Source of the DNA: Gammaproteobacteria bacterium
GTDB lineage: Bacteria; Pseudomonadota; Gammaproteobacteria; QOAV01
Length of the DNA stretch: 8,023 nucleotides
Reading direction: 5' to 3'
Assembly (NCBI GenBank): GCA_027067235.1
Contig: JALXFQ010000069.1
Span: 1 to 8,023, forward strand
Shown: positions 1 through 7,268 of the stretch, piece after piece
Layout: each line of letters begins with the position of its first letter
Position numbering within the stretch: the first letter of the stretch is position 1
Notes under the pieces: model-generated
Told to the model about the DNA's origin: nothing
Databases searched by the model: none
The model's input: the letters and a program-made list of their open reading frames with translations, nothing else
Position numbers and translations under genes: made by a program

Positions 1-1210
1 CTTCGTCGAATTCCTCGATTTCCAGCATTTCTGCCTTGGGTACGTAAGCCACTTCTTCCAGCGTGGTAAAGCCTTCCTGCACCAGGATCATGGCAACGTC
101 CTCGTCCAGATCCAGTTTTTCGGAGAAAAGTCTGAGTATGCCTTCGTTCTCCTCGGCCTGTTTTTCGTTGGCCTGCTCCGGTGACATGATGTTCAGCTGC
201 CATCCGGTCAGCTCGGAAGCCAGGCGCACATTCTGCCCGCCGCGGCCAATGGCCTTGGACAGCTGGGTTTCGTCAACAATAACGTCCATGGAATTCAGGT
301 CTTCATCCACCAGTATGGACAGAACCTCGGCCGGCGACAAAGCGTTAATGATGTATTGCGCATTGTCAGGCGACCATTTGATGACATCCACGCGTTCCCC
401 GGCAATCTCGTTGGAAACACTTTGCACCCGGGCTCCGCGTATGCCGACGCAGGCGCCAACCGGATCAATTTTGGGGTCACGCGAGTGTACGGTAATCTTG
501 GCGCGCGAGCCCGGATCCCGCGCCGCGCTGCGTATTTCAATCAGCCCTTCGCTGACTTCCGGCACTTCCAGCTTGAACAGTTCAATGAGAAACTGGGGAT
601 CAACGCGGCTCAGCGACAGCTGTGGTCCTCTCGGCAGAGAATTGATTTCGGTCAGCAGCGCACGTATGCGGTCGCCCGGACGCAAGCCTTCACGGGGTAT
701 CATTTGCGATTTACGCAAAATGGCCTCGGTGCTGCCCAGGTCGACAATCACATCGCCCCGTTCCAGCCGCTTGACCACACCAGTGACCATTTCACCTTCA
801 CGGTCGGCGAATTCCTCCACCACGCGGGCGCGTTCGGCCTCGCGTACTTTCTGCATGATGACCTGTTTCGCGGCCTGTGCTGCGATGCGGCCGAATTCCA
901 CCGGTTCCAGCGGCTTTTCGATGAACTCGCCGACCTGGATTTCCGGCTGTATTTCCCGCGCCTGCTGCAGTGTCATCTGACGCTCCGGGAATTCAACCTC
1001 ATCCTCGCTTTCAACCACTTCCCAGCGGCGAAAAGAGTCATAGGCGCCTGTGTCGCGGTATATGGATACGCGTATATCCACGTCTTCGCCATCCTTTTTG
1101 CGCGTAGCCGTAGCCAGCGCCGCCTCCAGCGCCTTGAAAATTTCTTCTTTTTCCACGCCTTTCTCGCGGGAAACGGCGTCCGCCATCAATAATATTTCGT
1201 TATGCTGCAC
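1..1210 (-). CDS. nusA: Transcription termination/antitermination factor NusA (3' end missing)
   Basis: NusA binds RNA polymerase and nascent RNA and modulates pausing, intrinsic termination and antitermination. The window holds the first 403 codons; E. coli NusA has 495 residues, so roughly 90 C-terminal residues lie outside. Seen in my translation: an N-terminal polymerase-binding domain (about 1-137, with KQVIMQKVREAER at 115-127), an S1 domain (about 138-204), KH1 with RDPGSRAKI (231-239) and GIRG (256-259), KH2 with AIGRGGQNVRLAS (320-332), and the start of the first acidic repeat (from about 360, including EGFTTLEEVAYVP). The start is taken as GTG at 1210, because the residues before the first ATG (1186), NEILL, match the conserved first helix of NusA (E. 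coli NKEIL). A weak GTGAG lies about 9 nt upstream of the GTG. It follows rimP by 26 nt, which suggests one operon. Identity is certain; the start is probable. Confidence 0.97.
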   Translation of the reverse strand, partial: MQHNEILLMADAVSREKGVEKEEIFKALEAALATATRKKDGEDVDIRVSIYRDTGAYDSFRRWEVVESEDEVEFPERQMTLQQAREIQPEIQVGEFIEKPLEPVEFGRIAAQAAKQVIMQKVREAERARVVEEFADREGEMVTGVVKRLERGDVIVDLGSTEAILRKSQMIPREGLRPGDRIRALLTEINSLPRGPQLSLSRVDPQFLIELFKLEVPEVSEGLIEIRSAARDPGSRAKITVHSRDPKIDPVGACVGIRGARVQSVSNEIAGERVDVIKWSPDNAQYIINALSPAEVLSILVDEDLNSMDVIVDETQLSKAIGRGGQNVRLASELTGWQLNIMSPEQANEKQAEENEGILRLFSEKLDLDEDVAMILVQEGFTTLEEVAYVPKAEMLEIEEFDE

Positions 1211-1236
1211 GTTTATCTGCTCACTGATAGACTCAA

Positions 1237-1692
1237 TTAATATTCTGCCACCAAATTGGCTTTTTCCACTTCTTGCAGAGGCAGGTCATAGGCCTCGTTG
1301 TCCACTTCAAGCACCAGCGTCATTCCATCCAGCTGCTGCAGTATTCCGGTAAAGCGTTGCCTGCCCATGACCGGGTATTTCATTTTGACCCTGATTTTTT
1401 TGCCGACCACTTTTTCAAAATGCGCCGGCTTTGCCAGCGGCCGGTCTGCTCCCGGCGATGATACTTCCAGCAGATAGTGGCCGGAAACAGGGTCATTAAC
1501 GTCCAGTATGGCGCTGATCTCACGACTCACCCGGGCGCAGTCATCCACATTGACGCCGTCGGCCGAGTCGATATAAACCCGCAGCAGTGATTTGTTGCCG
1601 GTAGCGGAATATTCCACTGTCAGCAATTCATAGCCCAGGTCATTGATCACAGGCTCCAGCATATCAACCAGATCATTTCTGCCCGTCGTCAA
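1237..1692 (-). CDS. rimP: Ribosome maturation factor RimP
   Basis: RimP is a cytoplasmic factor needed for late maturation of the 30S ribosomal subunit. With a TTG start at 1692 the protein has 151 residues, close to the E. coli length of about 150. Seen: an N-terminal alpha/beta domain with IDSADGVNVDDC (41-52) and the family signature EVSSPGADRPL (76-86), then an SH3-like C-terminal domain ending in KANLVAEY. The open frame extends 15 codons upstream to an ATG at 1737. I reject that start because the stretch lies across a GC-rich leader hairpin, is not RimP-like, and would make the protein too long at its N-terminus. The TTG has GGAGG exactly 5 nt upstream and aligns with the E. coli start. 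A GTG 5 codons upstream (1704) is a weaker alternative because that GTG sits on the binding site itself. It lies between the initiator tRNA and nusA, as in E. coli. Confidence 0.96.
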   Translation of the reverse strand: MTTGRNDLVDMLEPVINDLGYELLTVEYSATGNKSLLRVYIDSADGVNVDDCARVSREISAILDVNDPVSGHYLLEVSSPGADRPLAKPAHFEKVVGKKIRVKMKYPVMGRQRFTGILQQLDGMTLVLEVDNEAYDLPLQEVEKANLVAEY

Positions 1693-1697
1693 CTCGT

Positions 1698-1702
1698 CCT
1701 CC
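1698..1702 (-). promoter_or_regulatory. Ribosome binding site deciding the rimP start
   Basis: On the minus strand GGAGG is followed by ACGAG and then TTG. This is a near-ideal Shine-Dalgarno sequence at 5-nt spacing and is the main reason for choosing the TTG at 1692. The open frame's upstream ATG at 1737 is followed immediately by the leader hairpin. Confidence 0.8.
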
Positions 1703-1709
1703 ACAACTG

Positions 1710-1731
1710 AAAAGTGGGCCGTAGCCCACTT
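1710..1731 (-). promoter_or_regulatory. rimP leader hairpin, putative attenuator
   Basis: On the minus strand AAGTGGGC, loop TACG and GCCCACTT form a perfect 8-bp stem (arms 1731-1724 and 1719-1712). The run of T is only four long (1713-1710), and the first two can pair within the stem, so as an intrinsic terminator it is weak. It lies between the probable rimP promoter and the rimP ribosome binding site. From memory, a terminator-like leader upstream of rimP-nusA is described in gammaproteobacteria (the Rfam family named RimP-leader). Position and form agree with that, but I have not run the covariance model. Attenuation is an inference. Confidence 0.65.
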
Positions 1732-1755
1732 GCGCATACCCCGTCGAATCTGCGG

Positions 1756-1784
1756 AGTATAGGGTTGTTTTGCCGGAAAAACAA
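1756..1784 (-). promoter_or_regulatory. Probable sigma-70 promoter of rimP-nusA
   Basis: On the minus strand a -10 box TATACT (1761-1756, five of six consensus bases) lies 17 nt from a weak -35 box TTGTTT (1784-1779, three of six). Transcription would start near 1749, giving a leader of about 57 nt that contains the hairpin. It lies just after the tRNA terminator, so rimP-nusA could be transcribed separately from the tRNA. Prediction by eye only. Confidence 0.5.
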
Positions 1785-1807
1785 AACACCCGCCTCACTG
1801 TAACCAA

Positions 1808-1832
1808 TAAAAAACCCCGCTTTCAGCGGGGT
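1808..1832 (-). terminator. Rho-independent terminator after tRNA-fMet
   Basis: On the minus strand ACCCCGC, loop TGAAA and GCGGGGT make a 7-bp GC-rich stem (1832-1826 with 1820-1814). It is followed by a run of six T (1814-1809, the first also pairing in the stem). The stem begins about 10 nt after the CCA end of the tRNA. The opposite strand lacks a comparable T run, so it acts in one direction. Confidence 0.9.
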
Positions 1833-1842
1833 CTTGTTATTC

Positions 1843-1919
<77 letters not shown>

Positions 1920-1925
1920 TCAAGT

Positions 1926-1962
1926 GCGGCCGCATTCTATGACGGAGAAGCAAGCTTTACAA
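1926..1962 (-). promoter_or_regulatory. Stable-RNA-type promoter of tRNA-fMet
   Basis: On the minus strand, -35 TTGTAA (1962-1957, four of six) and -10 TAGAAT (1939-1934, five of six) are separated by exactly 17 nt. The -10 box is followed directly by the GC-only discriminator GCGGCCGC (1933-1926). The tRNA 5' end is 14 nt past the -10 box. GC-rich discriminators are typical of rRNA and tRNA promoters under stringent (ppGpp/DksA) and growth-rate control, so such control is inferred here. Confidence 0.75.
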
Positions 1963-2010
1963 CTGTTGTTTTGCTCTGGGCGGGTCAAATTCCACCGCAA
2001 CGGCATCCAT

Positions 2011-3450
2011 TCAGCTCAACTGCGCCAGCGCGCTGTTGCAAATCCGGATCAGCCAGCCTATCCAGGGCAGCCCCAGAATCAGCGCCAGCGCGTTGATGGT
2101 CAGCAAGGTATGCATTTCCATGCCGCCGTTGAGCCGGATTGCTTCGCCGGGCTGATCAAAATACATGAACTTGACAATGCGCAGATAATAAAAGGCGCCG
2201 ACCACCGAAAACAGGACGGCGACAACGGCAACCCAGTAGAGTCTTGATTCCACCAGCGCATTGATAACCGCCAGCTTGGCATTGAAGCCGATCAGCGGCG
2301 GGATACCGGCCATGGACACCATCAGCAGGGTCATGACCAGTGCGTACAGCGGATGAGCGCTGAACATGCCCTTGAAATTGGCGATCATGTCAGATTCACT
2401 GTCCTTGTTGCTGAGCAGCAGGATCATGCCGAAACTGCCCAGGGTCATGAATCCGTAAACCAGAATATAGAACATGGATGCGGCATAGCCGTCGGGGGTC
2501 GCGGACAGCACGCCGAGCAGGAAAAAACCGACATGGGAGATGGCGGAATACGCCAGCATGCGTTTCATGTTGGTCTGGGCGATGGCGACTATATTGCCGA
2601 AGCCGATGGAGAACAGCGCCAGTATGATGAGCATCTGCTGCCACTGGCCCGACATGTTTTCCAGTCCACCGACCAGCAGCCGCATGAGCATGGCAAAAGC
2701 CGCCAGTTTTGGCGCCGAACCCAGGAACAGCGTGACGCTGGTGGGGGAACCCTGGTAGACATCGGGCACCCACATGTGAAACGGCACCGCGCCCAGTTTG
2801 AAACCGATCGCGACGACCACGAAAACCAGTCCCAGGGACAGCACCAGGTTGGCGCTGTCGCCGGTGCGGATGGCGGCATGAATCTGCGCCAGATCCAGCG
2901 TGCCGGTGGTCACGTAGATCATGGACATACCGTACAGCAGGATGCCCGAGGCCAGCGCGCCAAGGATGAAATACTTCATCGCCGCCTCGGTGGCATGAAG
3001 AGAATCACGGCGCATGGCGATGAGCGAATACAATGACAGGGACAGCAGTTCCAGTCCCAGATACAGCAACAGCATGTTGCCGGCGGAAATCATCACCATC
3101 ATGCCCAGCACGGCGGTCAGCGCCAGAACAAAGTATTCACCTTTGAAAATATGTCTGTCCTGCTGGTAGATGCGGGAATAGATGAACACCATGATGGTGA
3201 ACAGCATGACAGCAATTTTCAGTATGTCGCCCATCAGATCCCGCAGAAACATGCCGTTGAACGTGGTCGCCTGCTGGCTGGAGCCGATAATCATGGCGAT
3301 CGTGGCCAGCAGGCTGGCGATACTGAGTCCGTAGGCAAGATTCCTGAATCTTTTGCCTAAAAACAGATCCAGCAGCAGCACGGCGCCGGCCATGCAGAGC
3401 AGGAAAATTTCCGGATAAGCAGGCGCAAAATCGGGTATTTGAAATTCCAT
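2011..3450 (-). CDS. nuoN: NADH-quinone oxidoreductase subunit N
   Basis: NuoN is the innermost of the three antiporter-like proton-pumping subunits of complex I in the cytoplasmic membrane. The product has 479 residues (E. coli 485) and is hydrophobic throughout, as expected for about 14 membrane helices. Residues matching the proton path are seen: E134 in LGLELLSL, K218 in GFKLGAVPFHMW, K249 in the SAPKLAAF helix, and K392 in GFNAKLAVI, the place of the conserved lysine in helix 12. The family stretch FHMWVPDVYQGSP (224-236) and AYSAISHVGF (300-309) are also present. The ATG start has AGGAA about 6 nt upstream. It is the last nuo gene and follows nuoM by 18 nt. No clear terminator follows it before the tRNA promoter. 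Confidence 0.98.
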   Translation of the reverse strand: MEFQIPDFAPAYPEIFLLCMAGAVLLLDLFLGKRFRNLAYGLSIASLLATIAMIIGSSQQATTFNGMFLRDLMGDILKIAVMLFTIMVFIYSRIYQQDRHIFKGEYFVLALTAVLGMMVMISAGNMLLLYLGLELLSLSLYSLIAMRRDSLHATEAAMKYFILGALASGILLYGMSMIYVTTGTLDLAQIHAAIRTGDSANLVLSLGLVFVVVAIGFKLGAVPFHMWVPDVYQGSPTSVTLFLGSAPKLAAFAMLMRLLVGGLENMSGQWQQMLIILALFSIGFGNIVAIAQTNMKRMLAYSAISHVGFFLLGVLSATPDGYAASMFYILVYGFMTLGSFGMILLLSNKDSESDMIANFKGMFSAHPLYALVMTLLMVSMAGIPPLIGFNAKLAVINALVESRLYWVAVVAVLFSVVGAFYYLRIVKFMYFDQPGEAIRLNGGMEMHTLLTINALALILGLPWIGWLIRICNSALAQLS

Positions 3451-3468
3451 AATCAGTTCCTGTGCCCG

Positions 3469-4950
3469 TTACAGCTTGGACAGGCTGGTCTGGGCGACCA
3501 GATTGTCGATGGAAGCATGCATCACATCCAGCAGCGGCCCCGGATACAGGCCGATGCCGAGTACGAAAACCGCCAGCAGGCCGAGGAACAGCGCCTCCCG
3601 TCTGCTGATATCGGTGAGCTTTTTCACGTTTTCATTGACCACCGGTCCAAAGATCACGCGTTTGTACAGCCATAGCGAATAAGCCGCGCCGAACACCAGA
3701 GTGGTGGCGGCGATCACGGCCAGCCAGAGATTGGTCTTGAAAGCGCCGAGGATGACCAGCAGTTCACCGACAAAACCGGAAGTACCGGGCAAGCCGGTAT
3801 TGGCCATGGTAAACAGCATCATGAATGCGGCAAACAGAGGCATGGTATGCCCCACTCCGCCATAGGCGCTGATTTCCCGGGTATGCATGCGGTCATACAG
3901 CACGCCCACGCAGAGGAACATGGCGCCGGATACAAAGCCGTGGGAGATCATCTGCACCATGCCGCCCTCGATGCCCTGCTGGTTGAACAGGAAAAAGCCC
4001 AGGGTGACAAAGCCCATGTGCGAGATCGATGAATAGGCAATGAGCTTTTTCATGTCGGTCTGCACCAGGGCGACGAAGGCGATATACACCACGGCGATCA
4101 GGGACAGGGCAATCATGAAACCGGCCAGGGCATGACTGGCGTCTGGCAGGATCGGCAAATTGAAACGCAGAAAACCGTAACCACCCATTTTCAGCATGAT
4201 GGCGGCCAGTATCACCGAACCGCCCGTGGGCGCCTGCACGTGCGCATCCGGCAGCCAGGTATGTACCGGCCACATGGGTATCTTGACCGCGAACGCGGCG
4301 AAGAAAGCGAGGAACAGCAGTATCTGTGCCGTTTCACCGATTCTGGCCGCATGAAAATCCAGGATGCTGAAACTGTGTCCGGCCTGATAATACAGGTAGA
4401 TCATCGCCACCAGCATCAGCAGCGAACCGAGCAAGGTATAGAGAAAGAACTTGATCGCCGCGTAGACCCGGTTGTCGCCGCCCCAGATGCCGATGATCAG
4501 GTACATGGGCAGCAGGGTCGCTTCCCAGAACACATAAAACAATATGGCGTCCAGAGCCGCAAACACGCCGATCATCAGGCCTTCCATGATCAGGAACGCC
4601 GCCATGTAGGATGCCAGATGATCCCTGATAACGCGCCAGCCGGCGATAACCACCAGTATGGTGATGAAACTGGTAAGCAGTATCAGCGGCATGGAGAAGC
4701 CGTCCACACCGAGGAAATACTGGATATGCAGCGGCCGGATCCAGTCTGCCTGCTCCACGAATTGCATGGCTGCTGTGCCGCGGTCAAACCCGGTCCACAG
4801 TGGAACGGTTACCAGGAAAGTCAGCACGGCCACGCCCAGACTGAGCTGACGCACCAGCGGCTTGCGTTCATCGGAACCCAGCAGGAGCACCAGTATGCCG
4901 CCCAGTATGGGCAGCCAGATGGAGACAGTTAACAGATGATCCGCAAACAT
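3469..4950 (-). CDS. nuoM: NADH-quinone oxidoreductase subunit M
   Basis: NuoM is the middle antiporter-like proton-pumping subunit of complex I. The product has 493 residues (E. coli 509) and is hydrophobic with about 14 predicted membrane helices. Residues of the proton channel are seen: E143 in FWEATLLPMY, K223 in AVKIPMWPVHTWLPDAH, K254 in IMLKMGGYG, H311 in SSISHMGF, H337 in MISHGF, and E396 in GFVGELLVI. The last stands where NuoL and NuoN have a lysine and is typical of NuoM. It starts 13 nt after nuoL. The ATG at 4950 has no recognisable Shine-Dalgarno sequence, so translation may depend on coupling to nuoL. No other start fits the family N-terminus better. Confidence 0.98.
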   Translation of the reverse strand: MFADHLLTVSIWLPILGGILVLLLGSDERKPLVRQLSLGVAVLTFLVTVPLWTGFDRGTAAMQFVEQADWIRPLHIQYFLGVDGFSMPLILLTSFITILVVIAGWRVIRDHLASYMAAFLIMEGLMIGVFAALDAILFYVFWEATLLPMYLIIGIWGGDNRVYAAIKFFLYTLLGSLLMLVAMIYLYYQAGHSFSILDFHAARIGETAQILLFLAFFAAFAVKIPMWPVHTWLPDAHVQAPTGGSVILAAIMLKMGGYGFLRFNLPILPDASHALAGFMIALSLIAVVYIAFVALVQTDMKKLIAYSSISHMGFVTLGFFLFNQQGIEGGMVQMISHGFVSGAMFLCVGVLYDRMHTREISAYGGVGHTMPLFAAFMMLFTMANTGLPGTSGFVGELLVILGAFKTNLWLAVIAATTLVFGAAYSLWLYKRVIFGPVVNENVKKLTDISRREALFLGLLAVFVLGIGLYPGPLLDVMHASIDNLVAQTSLSKL

Positions 4951-4963
4951 AATGATAGTCGTT

Positions 4964-6958
4964 TTATAAATACAGGAACCAGGAGATCATCAGGAACAGG
5001 CCGATAATCATGACGAAGGCGTAATGATAGAGGTAGCCGCTCTGCACCAGGCGTACTTTGCCGGAAACCCAGCCGACCGCTCTGGCGAGACCATTGATGA
5101 AGCCATCGATCATTTTCACATCGGCGCTTTTCCACAGGCAGCTACCCAGCCGCAGGGCACCGCCGGCAAACACGGCCTGATACACCTTGTCGAAGTAATA
5201 GTTGTTTTCCAGAACACGCACTGCCGGTGCCAGTTTGGCGCGCCATTCCCCTGCCAGATCCGGCCTGGCGACGTAAAATATATAGGCCGAAACCATGCCG
5301 ATGAGGGCGAGCAGCACAGGCGGCTGGAAGGCGCCATGCTTCATGAAATGCCAGGCGCTGAACCCGTGTTCGCCGGCTTCGGCAAAGGCATTGTGCCGGG
5401 GCAGTATCCGGATGGCATCACCAAAAAAATCACCATAGAGCATGGGCTCGATGAACTGCCAGCCGGCCATGACCGAAGGAATGGCCAGCAGCAGCAAAGG
5501 CACGATGACCACCGCCGGCGACTCCTTCAGATGCTTGCGGGTATGCTCATCCATGCGCGGCTTGCCGTGAAAAGTCATGAAAATCAGCCGGAACGAATAG
5601 AATGCCGTGATGAACGCGCCGATCACCACGGAGAAATAGGCGAATCCCGAACCGGTTATATGAGAATGATGCACCGCTTCGATAATGGCGTCCTTGGAAA
5701 AGAACCCGGCGAACGGCGGTATCCCCGACAGCGCCAGCGACCCGATAATCATGGTGAAATAGGTAATGGGCATGAAGCGCCGCAAGCCGCCCATCCTGCG
5801 CATGTCCTGAGCGTGATGCATGGCAATAATCACCGAACCGGCACCGAGAAACAGCAGCGCCTTGAAAAAAGCATGGGTGCCCAGGTGGAAGATGCTGGCG
5901 TTGTAGGCCGATGCGCCCAGGCCTACGGTCATGTAACCCAGCTGGGACAGGGTCGAATAGGCTATGACGCGTTTGATGTCGTACTGAATGATGCCGAGCA
6001 GGCCCATGAACAATGCGGTAATGGCACCGATGATGATAATCAGGCTCAGCGCGGTTTCAGACATTTCATACAGCGGCGACATGCGCGCCACCATGAAGAT
6101 ACCGGCGGTGACCATGGTGGCGGCGTGAATCAGGGCTGAAATCGGCGTTGGGCCTTCCATGGAATCCGGCAGCCATACATGCAATGGCACCTGCGCCGAT
6201 TTGCCCATGGCGCCGACAAACAGGGCGATGCAGATAAAAGTGATCAGACTCCAGTGAGTCGAGCCGGCGATGTGGATCTGCTGGCTGGCCAGACTGGGCG
6301 CTATGCCGAACACGGCATCGTAGTCCAGCGTACCGAACCAGGCAAAAATGGCGGCGATGCCGAGCAGGAATCCGAAGTCCCCTACCCGGTTTACCAGAAA
6401 GGCTTTCATGTTGGCGAAGATGGCGCTTTCGCGGTTGAACCAGAAGCCGATGAGCAGATAGGACACCAGCCCCACCGCTTCCCAGCCGAAGAACAGCTGG
6501 ATGAAATTGTTGGACATGACCAGCATCAGCATGGAGAAGGTAAACAGCGAAATGTAGCTGAAGAAGCGCTGGTAGCTGTTTTTGCCCGCCAGGCTGTCCT
6601 TCGGCCAGTTGTGCTCGTCATCGGCCATGTAGCCGATGGTGTAGATATGCACCATGAGAGAGACGAAGGTTACGACCACCATCATGGTGGCGGTGAGCTG
6701 ATCAATGAGAAAACCCACCTGGAAGTTGTAGCCGCCGCTGGACAGCCAGGAATACACCGGACCATTGAACAGATGGCCGTTGCGAAACACATCCAGGGCA
6801 ACATAAAACGACAGCAGAAATGCGGCGCCGACGCCAAATATGGTGACACCATGGGCGCCCGCCCTGCCGATACGTCCTCCCGCCAGGCCGGCGATGGCGG
6901 CCGCTGCCAGGCACAGCAGCGGGATGGCGAGATAGACGGCTTGCATATTTTCTAGCAC
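4964..6958 (-). CDS. nuoL: NADH-quinone oxidoreductase subunit L
   Basis: NuoL is the distal antiporter-like proton-pumping subunit of complex I. Its C-terminal lateral helix runs along the membrane arm. The product has 664 residues, longer than the E. coli protein (613). Seen: E160 in FFGWEAVGLVSYLL, D194 in NRVGDFGF, K253 in MGKSAQVPLHVWLPDSMEGP, H278 in LIHAATMVTAG, H358/H362 and K366 in FHLGTHAFFKALLF, and K422-D423 in FFSKDAIIE. The lateral-helix region is about 520-620, with LENNYYFDKVY at 583-593, followed by a last hydrophobic helix. The start is unsettled. GTG at 6958 has AAGG about 8 nt upstream, within the end of nuoK. ATG at 6946 gives MQAVYLAIP, which looks more like family N-termini but lacks a clear binding site. 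The gene follows nuoK by 4 nt or 16 nt accordingly. Confidence 0.98.
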   Translation of the reverse strand: MLENMQAVYLAIPLLCLAAAAIAGLAGGRIGRAGAHGVTIFGVGAAFLLSFYVALDVFRNGHLFNGPVYSWLSSGGYNFQVGFLIDQLTATMMVVVTFVSLMVHIYTIGYMADDEHNWPKDSLAGKNSYQRFFSYISLFTFSMLMLVMSNNFIQLFFGWEAVGLVSYLLIGFWFNRESAIFANMKAFLVNRVGDFGFLLGIAAIFAWFGTLDYDAVFGIAPSLASQQIHIAGSTHWSLITFICIALFVGAMGKSAQVPLHVWLPDSMEGPTPISALIHAATMVTAGIFMVARMSPLYEMSETALSLIIIIGAITALFMGLLGIIQYDIKRVIAYSTLSQLGYMTVGLGASAYNASIFHLGTHAFFKALLFLGAGSVIIAMHHAQDMRRMGGLRRFMPITYFTMIIGSLALSGIPPFAGFFSKDAIIEAVHHSHITGSGFAYFSVVIGAFITAFYSFRLIFMTFHGKPRMDEHTRKHLKESPAVVIVPLLLLAIPSVMAGWQFIEPMLYGDFFGDAIRILPRHNAFAEAGEHGFSAWHFMKHGAFQPPVLLALIGMVSAYIFYVARPDLAGEWRAKLAPAVRVLENNYYFDKVYQAVFAGGALRLGSCLWKSADVKMIDGFINGLARAVGWVSGKVRLVQSGYLYHYAFVMIIGLFLMISWFLYL

Positions 6959-6962
6959 GTGA

Positions 6963-7268
6963 TCAGCCTTTCAGTGAGTCGATTTCTTCAACGTTGATGG
7001 TCTTGCGGTTACGGAAAACCACAATCAGTATAGCCAGGCCAATGGCCGATTCCGCCGCCGCCACCGTCAGTATGAAAAACACGAACACCTGCCCCGAGAT
7101 ATCGTTGAGAAAATGCGATGCGGCGACAAAATTGATATTGACCGCCAGCAGCATCAGTTCGATGGCCATCAGCAGAACCACCAGGTTCTTGCGGTTGAGG
7201 AAAATACCGACGACGCTGATGGAAAACAGAATGGCGCCCAGCACCAGATAATCCGAGAGTAATATCAT
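6963..7268 (-). CDS. nuoK: NADH-quinone oxidoreductase subunit K
   Basis: NuoK is a small membrane subunit of complex I with three helices, related to MrpC, that takes part in proton transfer between the quinone site and the antiporter-like subunits. The product has 101 residues (E. coli 100). The two buried glutamates essential in E. coli (E36 and E72) are present as E37 in LLMAIELMLLAVN and E73 in VAAAESAIGLAI. The open frame continues far upstream, but that part only shadows nuoJ. The ATG at 7268 overlaps the nuoJ stop as ATGA, has GGAG about 11 nt upstream, and gives the family N-terminus, so it is the start. The overlap suggests translational coupling. Confidence 0.98.
   Translation of the reverse strand: MILLSDYLVLGAILFSISVVGIFLNRKNLVVLLMAIELMLLAVNINFVAASHFLNDISGQVFVFFILTVAAAESAIGLAILIVVFRNRKTINVEEIDSLKG

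Noticed and set aside
63..980. Long open frame on the plus strand (305 codons)
   Set aside because: It lies entirely antisense to nusA, is rich in Ser, Arg and Thr, shows no recognisable domain, and nusA on the other strand is unmistakable.
356..1192. Second long plus-strand open frame (278 codons)
   Set aside because: It is antisense to nusA in another frame, with no family resemblance; it reflects the base composition of nusA.
1767..1790. Inverted repeat GTTTTG/CAAAAC upstream of rimP
   Set aside because: It has a 6-bp AT-rich stem with a 9-base loop and no T run after it. It falls in the promoter region and is probably chance.
1961..1971. Short palindrome ACAAC-A-GTTGT at the -35 region of the tRNA promoter
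   Set aside because: The half-sites are 5 bases with a 1-base centre and match no operator I recognise; too short to call.
2353..3036. Plus-strand open frame rich in His, Gln, Asp and Gly
   Set aside because: It is complementary to nuoN. His/Gln/Asp-rich composition is what results from reading the opposite strand of membrane-protein codons.
5024..6139. Plus-strand open frame of 371 codons
   Set aside because: It is antisense to nuoL with the same His/Gln/Arg-rich shadow composition; no binding site or domain was seen. Similar frames at 4132-4932 and 6179-6955 were rejected for the same reason.
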